Notes under the pieces: generated by a model
The model's input: only the letters and a program-made list of their open reading frames with translations
Told to the model about the DNA's origin: nothing
Database searches by the model: none
Assembly (NCBI GenBank): GCA_012744475.1
Contig: JAAYBV010000039.1
Coordinates: 1-64,000, forward strand
Length of the DNA stretch: 64,000 nucleotides
Direction: 5' to 3'
From: Phycisphaerae bacterium
Lineage (GTDB): Bacteria > Planctomycetota > Phycisphaerae > Sedimentisphaerales > Anaerobacaceae
Part shown: positions 60,935-64,000 of the stretch, in pieces
Position numbering within the stretch: position 1 is the stretch's first letter
Layout: every line of letters begins with the position of its first letter
Program-made: the position numbers and the translations under genes

Positions 60935-62401
60935 ATGCGTGTTGCATTCAAGGCAGGTTTCGTCAAGCGGTCGTTGCAGCGGTATGGGGTAGTGGCGATG
61001 GTGCTGCTGGCCGGCTGCAAGGTCGGGCCCGACCACACTGAGCCCGAACTCCCTGCGTCGGCGGCCTGGCACAGCGAGCTGGCGGAGGGTCTGACCGCCG
61101 CACCGACGGACCCCGACGTGCTGGCATCATGGTGGACGACGCTGGGCGATCCGCAACTGTCCGCCCTGATCGAACGCGCCGTAGCGGGCAATCTGGACCT
61201 GAAGACCGCACAATCGCGGATTCGAGAATCGCGGGCGCGGCGGAGCATCGCCAAGGGCGCGATGTTTCCGACCCTGAACGCCTCCGGCTCGGCCACATCG
61301 AGACGGACCGACACAAACGTGGGCTTCGACTCACACGGCGAGGTCTACTCGGCCGGCTTCGACGCGGGCTGGGAGCTGGGTCTTTTCGGCGGAGTCCGTC
61401 GGTCCATCGAGGCGGCCCAAGCCGACCTGGAGGGCACCGAGGAGAATCTGCGCGACGTGCTCGTCTCCCTGCTGGCGGAAACGGCGCTGAACTACGTGGA
61501 GGTGCGAACGTTTCAGTCGCGCCTTGCGGCGGCGCAGGCGAGCCTGGCGACGCAGAGCGAAACCTACGAGCTGACCGCGTGGCGATCGCAGGCGGGACTC
61601 GATGACGAGCTGGCGGTGTACCAGGCCCGGTACAATCTCGAGAGCACGCGTTCTCAGATCCCCACGCTTCGCGCGGGACTGGAAGAGGCGATGAACCGCC
61701 TGGCGGTGCTGCTGGGCGAGGCGCCGGGCAACCTTCATCGCGAATTGGCCGAACCACGGGCGATTCCGCTGCCGCCGGACGAGATCGCCGTCGGTGTGCC
61801 GGCCGATACGCTGCGACGACGTCCCGATGTGCGGCGCGCCGAGCGGGAGCTGGCGGCCCAGACGGCGCGCGTCGGCGTCGCCACGGCGAACCTGTATCCG
61901 CAACTGACGCTGAACGGCTCGATTGGATTGGAGACCACGTCGCTGCGCGATCCCTTGTCGGAGCGGACCTGGACCATCAGCGGCGGCCCGCGTCTCTCGT
62001 GGCCCATCTTCGATCCGACCATCCGCCCGAACATCGAGGTGCAGTCGGCTCTCCAGGAGCAGGCCCTGATCCAATACGAGGCGACGGTCCTGGCGTGCCT
62101 GGAAGAGGTCGAGAATGCCCTGGTCGCCTACGGCCAGGAATTGCAGCGACGGGACAATCTGCGGCAGGCGACCGAGGCGGCGCAGGCAGCGGCTTCGCTG
62201 GCGCAGTACAAGTATCAGGCGGGCCTGACGGATTTCAGCAACGTCCTCGACGCGGAGCGCTCGCTCCTGTCGTTCCAGGACCAGTTGCACCAGAGCGATG
62301 GGACTGTGACATCCAACCTGATCCGGCTCTACAAGGCGCTCGGCGGCGGATGGACTTCGTTGGCGGTGGTCCCAGAGCCGAAGACCGCGAAACAGCATTG
62401 A
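60935..62401 (+). CDS. outer-membrane efflux lipoprotein (NodT/OprM family)
   Basis: 488 residues with AGGAG before the ATG and the lipobox LLAGC. TolC-type repeats are visible twice: LSALIERAVAGNLDLKTAQSRIRESRARRSIAKGAMFPTLNASGSA, and RRRPDVRRAERELAAQTARVGVATANLYPQLTLNGSIG. It should form the outer-membrane exit duct of the tripartite pump made by the following genes. Confidence 0.94.
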   Translation: MRVAFKAGFVKRSLQRYGVVAMVLLAGCKVGPDHTEPELPASAAWHSELAEGLTAAPTDPDVLASWWTTLGDPQLSALIERAVAGNLDLKTAQSRIRESRARRSIAKGAMFPTLNASGSATSRRTDTNVGFDSHGEVYSAGFDAGWELGLFGGVRRSIEAAQADLEGTEENLRDVLVSLLAETALNYVEVRTFQSRLAAAQASLATQSETYELTAWRSQAGLDDELAVYQARYNLESTRSQIPTLRAGLEEAMNRLAVLLGEAPGNLHRELAEPRAIPLPPDEIAVGVPADTLRRRPDVRRAERELAAQTARVGVATANLYPQLTLNGSIGLETTSLRDPLSERTWTISGGPRLSWPIFDPTIRPNIEVQSALQEQALIQYEATVLACLEEVENALVAYGQELQRRDNLRQATEAAQAAASLAQYKYQAGLTDFSNVLDAERSLLSFQDQLHQSDGTVTSNLIRLYKALGGGWTSLAVVPEPKTAKQH

Positions 62402-62417
62402 GAATTGGAGAGAGCGA

Positions 62418-63710
62418 ATGAGTGCGAAATCCCATGCACAATCCGATATCGCCGAGACGCTGGGCGTTGGCCACGCCGCACGTCGCGGCAGACGCTTGAA
62501 ACGATGGCTGCTCGTCATCCTCCTGATCGTCGCGGTGGTCGCGGTCCTGGCCATGCGAAAGAGATCGAGCCCGTCCGGAGCAGTGCGTTTCGAGGCCCAG
62601 GAGATCCGGCGAGGCAACCTGGTCGTTCTCGTCACCGCCACCGGCACGCTGGAGCCTACCAACCAGGTCGAAGTGGGCAGCGAGATCTCGGGCATCGTCA
62701 AGAGCGTCGAGGCCGACTACAACGACAAGGTGAAGGTCGGCCAGGTCCTGGCCCGGCTCGACACCTCCAAGCTCGAGGCCCAGGAGACGCAACACAAGGC
62801 CGCTCTCGAAGCGGCCAAGGCCAGGGTCCTCCAGGCCAAGGCAACCCTCAGCGAGACGCAAACGAAACTCGCGCAGCTTCAGCGCGTACGCGAGCTGAGC
62901 GGCGGGAAGGTGCCGTCACAGACCGAATTCGACGCGGCCCAGGCGGCGTTCGAGCGGGCCAAGGCCGACGACGCCAGCGCCGCCGCCGCCGTCGCCCAGG
63001 CCCAGGCCACCCTCGAAGCCACCCAGACAGACATCGGCAAGGCCGTGATCCGTTCGCCGATCGACGGGGTCGTGCTGACGCGCAGCATCGAGCCGGGTCA
63101 GACCGTGGCGGCCGCGTTCCAGGCCCCCGTGCTCTTCACCCTGGCGGAAGACCTGACTCAGATGGAGCTGCACGTGGACGTCGATGAGGCTGACGTCGGC
63201 CAAGTGAAGGAAGGCCAGGACGCGGAGTTCAACGTCGCCGCCTATCTGGATCGGCTCTTCCAGGCCAAGATCGTGCAGACCCGCTTCGGGTCCCAGACCG
63301 TGGACGGCGTGGTCACCTATGAAACCGTGCTGGAGGTGGACAACGCCGACCTATCGCTGCGTCCCGGCATGACCGCGACGGCGAATATCACGGTCCACAA
63401 AGTCGAGAACGCGCTGCTGGTTCCCAACGCGGCCCTGCGGTTCTCGCCACCTGCGCAGGAGCAGAAGCAGTCTTCTCGCGGCCTAGTGGGCATGTTGCTG
63501 CCGCGGCCCCCGCGTTTTGACATGCCGCAGGAAACGGTGGACACGAACAAGAGACAGCAGACCGTGTGGGTCCTCCGGGAGGAGCAGCCGGTGGCGGTGC
63601 CCGTGACCATCGGGGCCTCGGACGGGATCATGACGGAAATCGTCTCGGGCGAACTGACGCCGGGAATGTCGGCAATCGTCGACACGATCAATCCAGGAAG
63701 ACCAGCATGA
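62418..63710 (+). CDS. periplasmic adaptor (MacA/HlyD type membrane fusion protein)
   Basis: 430 residues. N-terminal membrane anchor ([19 protein letters not shown]), then the lipoyl/barrel-sandwich half ([42 protein letters not shown]), an alpha-helical hairpin (~110-200), and the second half ([27 protein letters not shown]). This is the MacA layout. It connects the ABC transporter to the outer-membrane duct. ATGA overlap with the next gene shows coupling. Confidence 0.93.
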   Translation: MSAKSHAQSDIAETLGVGHAARRGRRLKRWLLVILLIVAVVAVLAMRKRSSPSGAVRFEAQEIRRGNLVVLVTATGTLEPTNQVEVGSEISGIVKSVEADYNDKVKVGQVLARLDTSKLEAQETQHKAALEAAKARVLQAKATLSETQTKLAQLQRVRELSGGKVPSQTEFDAAQAAFERAKADDASAAAAVAQAQATLEATQTDIGKAVIRSPIDGVVLTRSIEPGQTVAAAFQAPVLFTLAEDLTQMELHVDVDEADVGQVKEGQDAEFNVAAYLDRLFQAKIVQTRFGSQTVDGVVTYETVLEVDNADLSLRPGMTATANITVHKVENALLVPNAALRFSPPAQEQKQSSRGLVGMLLPRPPRFDMPQETVDTNKRQQTVWVLREEQPVAVPVTIGASDGIMTEIVSGELTPGMSAIVDTINPGRPA

Positions 63711-64000
63711 CAGCCTCCACCGAAACAAGCCGTACGCCTTTGATCGAGCTTCAGGGCGTCACCAAGGTCTATGGCGAGGGCCAGGCGGCCATGCAGGCCC
63801 TGGCCGGTATCGACCTGCGCATCGAACAGGGTGACTTCGTGGCGATCATGGGCCACAGCGGCTCGGGCAAGTCCACCTGCCTGAACATCCTCGGCTGTCT
63901 GGACTCGCCCACCAGTGGCTCGTATCGCTTTCGGGGCGTCGAGGTCTCGCAACTGACCCGCGACCAACGGGCGAAGCTGCGCCGCTTCTACCTGGGCTTC
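63707..64000 (+). CDS. MacB-type ABC transporter ATP-binding domain (3' end missing)
   Basis: 98 residues are visible before the window ends. [46 protein letters not shown] contains the Walker A motif (GHSGSGKST), and [18 protein letters not shown] is typical of the LolD/MacB group. Start overlaps the adaptor stop as ATGA. Together with the preceding two genes it forms a MacAB-TolC-like efflux pump under the TetR regulator. Confidence 0.92.
   Translation, partial: MTASTETSRTPLIELQGVTKVYGEGQAAMQALAGIDLRIEQGDFVAIMGHSGSGKSTCLNILGCLDSPTSGSYRFRGVEVSQLTRDQRAKLRRFYLGF

Noticed and set aside
1-64000. CRISPR array, prophage, transposase or integrase
   Set aside because: No regularly spaced direct repeats, no structural phage genes and no transposase or integrase motifs in any frame; the only mobile-like features are short palindromes.

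Overview
The window is GC-rich, densely coding DNA that most resembles a Planctomycetota genome, probably class Phycisphaerae. The evidence is three prepilin-like secreted proteins with the [15 protein letters not shown] leader and (sometimes decayed) H-X9-DG tails, large secreted proteins with repeated TYYWRIDEVN modules, an ECF sigma factor next to an anti-sigma/pilin-like hybrid, and a diderm envelope (KdsB for Kdo, a DUF481 beta-barrel, an outer-membrane efflux lipoprotein, TRAP transport). The assignment is inference, because there is no rRNA or other marker gene here. I see no tRNA, rRNA, CRISPR array, phage or insertion sequence.

Layout. 0-4.3 kb: a possible cyclic-nucleotide module (CHASE2 adenylate cyclase, metallo-beta-lactamase-fold hydrolase, MscS channel with a cyclic-nucleotide-binding domain). 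4.4-7.9 kb: a TRAP transporter behind a structured leader, then a UspA protein. 8-9.8 kb: two prepilin-like genes. 10.3 kb: fucU. 11-15.1 kb: kdsB, pyrG and an aldehyde dehydrogenase; this CTP synthase lacks the usual catalytic Glu of its glutaminase triad. 15.1-23.9 kb: housekeeping and accessory genes (DUF2007, phosphoesterase, coiled-coil lipoprotein, mtnP, TIGR04076, MATE, a large unknown exported protein, queG). 23.9-25.6 kb: ECF sigma factor and anti-sigma/pilin hybrid, followed by a frameshifted mscS relic. 26.3-28.5 kb: DUF481 porin-like protein, an unannotated promoter-to-terminator unit, and an Rnk/GreA-like gene. 28.6-34.7 kb: a fucose-type MFS symporter divergent from a ribose-type sugar ABC operon and a Tat-exported sugar isomerase-like protein. 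34.9-37 kb: a second ECF/anti-sigma/exported-protein operon. 37.3-39.9 kb: a P2-type ATPase with Na,K-ATPase-like ion-site residues. 40-44.3 kb: a third prepilin and a 1091-residue beta-helix plus GH29 fucosidase fusion. 44.8-49.6 kb: two tandem secreted paralogues. 50-58.5 kb: rmuC, HAD, homocysteine methyltransferase, exported methyltransferase, amino-acid permease, degenerate amidase-like protein, DUF4954. 58.6 kb: PpiC lipoprotein. 60-64 kb: a TetR-controlled tripartite efflux operon that runs off the end.

Together the genes describe a free-living scavenger of polysaccharides, with L-fucose a recurring theme (FucU, FucP-like symporter, GH29 fusion, sugar ABC transporter), many exported proteins, and extracytoplasmic signalling through two ECF systems and one cyclic-nucleotide system. 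Dispersed palindromes sit between genes in at least four places. Several promoters match the sigma-70 consensus with exact 17-base spacers, and two of them place transcription start on top of an ATG (queG and a 53-codon small ORF), which suggests leaderless mRNAs.
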